The position numbers were made by a program, and so were the translations under genes. A stretch of DNA of 5,449 bases from an uncultured Burkholderiales bacterium (GTDB lineage: Bacteria > Pseudomonadota > Gammaproteobacteria > Burkholderiales > Burkholderiaceae_D), in contig CAIVDH010000403.1 in NCBI GenBank assembly GCA_903904635.1, forward strand, positions 1 through 5,449, read 5' to 3'. The first letter of the stretch is position 1. Each line of letters begins with the position of its first letter. This document shows, piece by piece, positions 5,246 to 5,449 of the stretch. The notes under the pieces were generated by a model. It was not told where the DNA came from. It was given only the letters and a program-made list of their open reading frames with translations, and searched no databases.

Positions 5246-5449
5246 ATGAACGCAATTACCGAAATACCTACAGCACCATCTCCCATCGTTTTTTCTGACA
5301 GCGCCGCCAACAAGGTCGCGCAACTCATAGAAGAAGAAGGCAATCCCGATTTGAAGTTGCGGGTGTTCGTGCAGGGTGGCGGATGCTCAGGTTTTCAATA
5401 TGGCTTTACGTTTGATGAAATAGTCAACGAAGATGACACCACGATGGAC
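5246..5449 (+). CDS. erpA: Iron-sulfur cluster insertion protein ErpA, 3' end beyond the window
   Basis: ErpA is an A-type carrier that receives Fe-S clusters from a scaffold and delivers them to apo-proteins, including IspG/IspH and respiratory enzymes in E. coli. The window holds the first 68 codons. After a variable tail ([13 protein letters not shown]) comes the HesB/IscA domain: [40 protein letters not shown]47 in GGGCSG is the first of the three conserved cluster-binding cysteines; the second and third, in a C-terminal CGCG-type motif, lie outside. The QYGFTFDE stretch favours ErpA over IscA. Full ErpA is about 115-120 residues, so roughly 50 residues are missing. AGGAG (5234-5238) lies seven bases before the ATG. 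It follows the bactofilin gene by 72 bp with no clear terminator between, so read-through is possible. Confidence 0.93.
   Translation, partial: MNAITEIPTAPSPIVFSDSAANKVAQLIEEEGNPDLKLRVFVQGGGCSGFQYGFTFDEIVNEDDTTMD

Noticed and set aside
1..5449. Mobile element, phage, CRISPR array, toxin-antitoxin or defence locus
   Set aside because: No transposase or integrase, no regularly spaced repeats and no terminal inverted repeats with target duplications are visible; every long frame is a recognised core gene.

Overview
The window looks like a stretch of core chromosome from a betaproteobacterium of moderate GC content, probably in the Burkholderiales and perhaps near Oxalobacteraceae. The placement rests on a trimeric porin with a YGTLDAG N-terminus, a 142-residue L13 starting MKTFSAK, a Coq7-type ubiquinone hydroxylase, and the gene order rplM-rpsI-argC-bactofilin-erpA. 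The family-level placement is an inference from remembered protein and gene-order patterns; no search was run.

Layout, left to right. Positions 1-975 (minus strand) hold a porin gene whose 3' end lies outside the window. A 216-bp divergent gap rich in inverted repeats separates it from coq7 (1192-1815, plus). coq7 converges on an OsmC/YhfA-like gene (1865-2311, minus), and a strong two-way hairpin terminator overlaps the coq7 stop codon. A 280-bp divergent gap follows, with a near-consensus sigma-70 promoter and a structured leader of about 129 nt for rplM-rpsI (2592-3422), which ends at a textbook intrinsic terminator. Next come argC (3563-4606), a 147-bp gap with a long hairpin, a bactofilin gene (4754-5173), and the first 68 codons of erpA (5246 to the window end).

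Functionally these are housekeeping genes: outer-membrane permeability (porin), aerobic ubiquinone synthesis (Coq7), a probable thiol-dependent OsmC-fold protein, two 50S/30S ribosomal proteins made together, arginine synthesis (ArgC), a cytoskeletal polymer (bactofilin) and Fe-S cluster delivery (ErpA). No mobile element, phage, CRISPR array, defence gene, tRNA or rRNA is visible, and I see no new multi-gene system.

The parts that deserve a second look are non-coding. In the rplM leader, a strong Shine-Dalgarno sequence and an in-frame GTG lie upstream of the normal start, with the SD buried in a hairpin. A 16-bp hairpin stands just before the bactofilin ribosome-binding site. The porin/coq7 gap carries one 9-bp inverted repeat and two copies of TTGC-N6-GCAA. 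A hairpin followed by a T-run precedes the OsmC-like gene.
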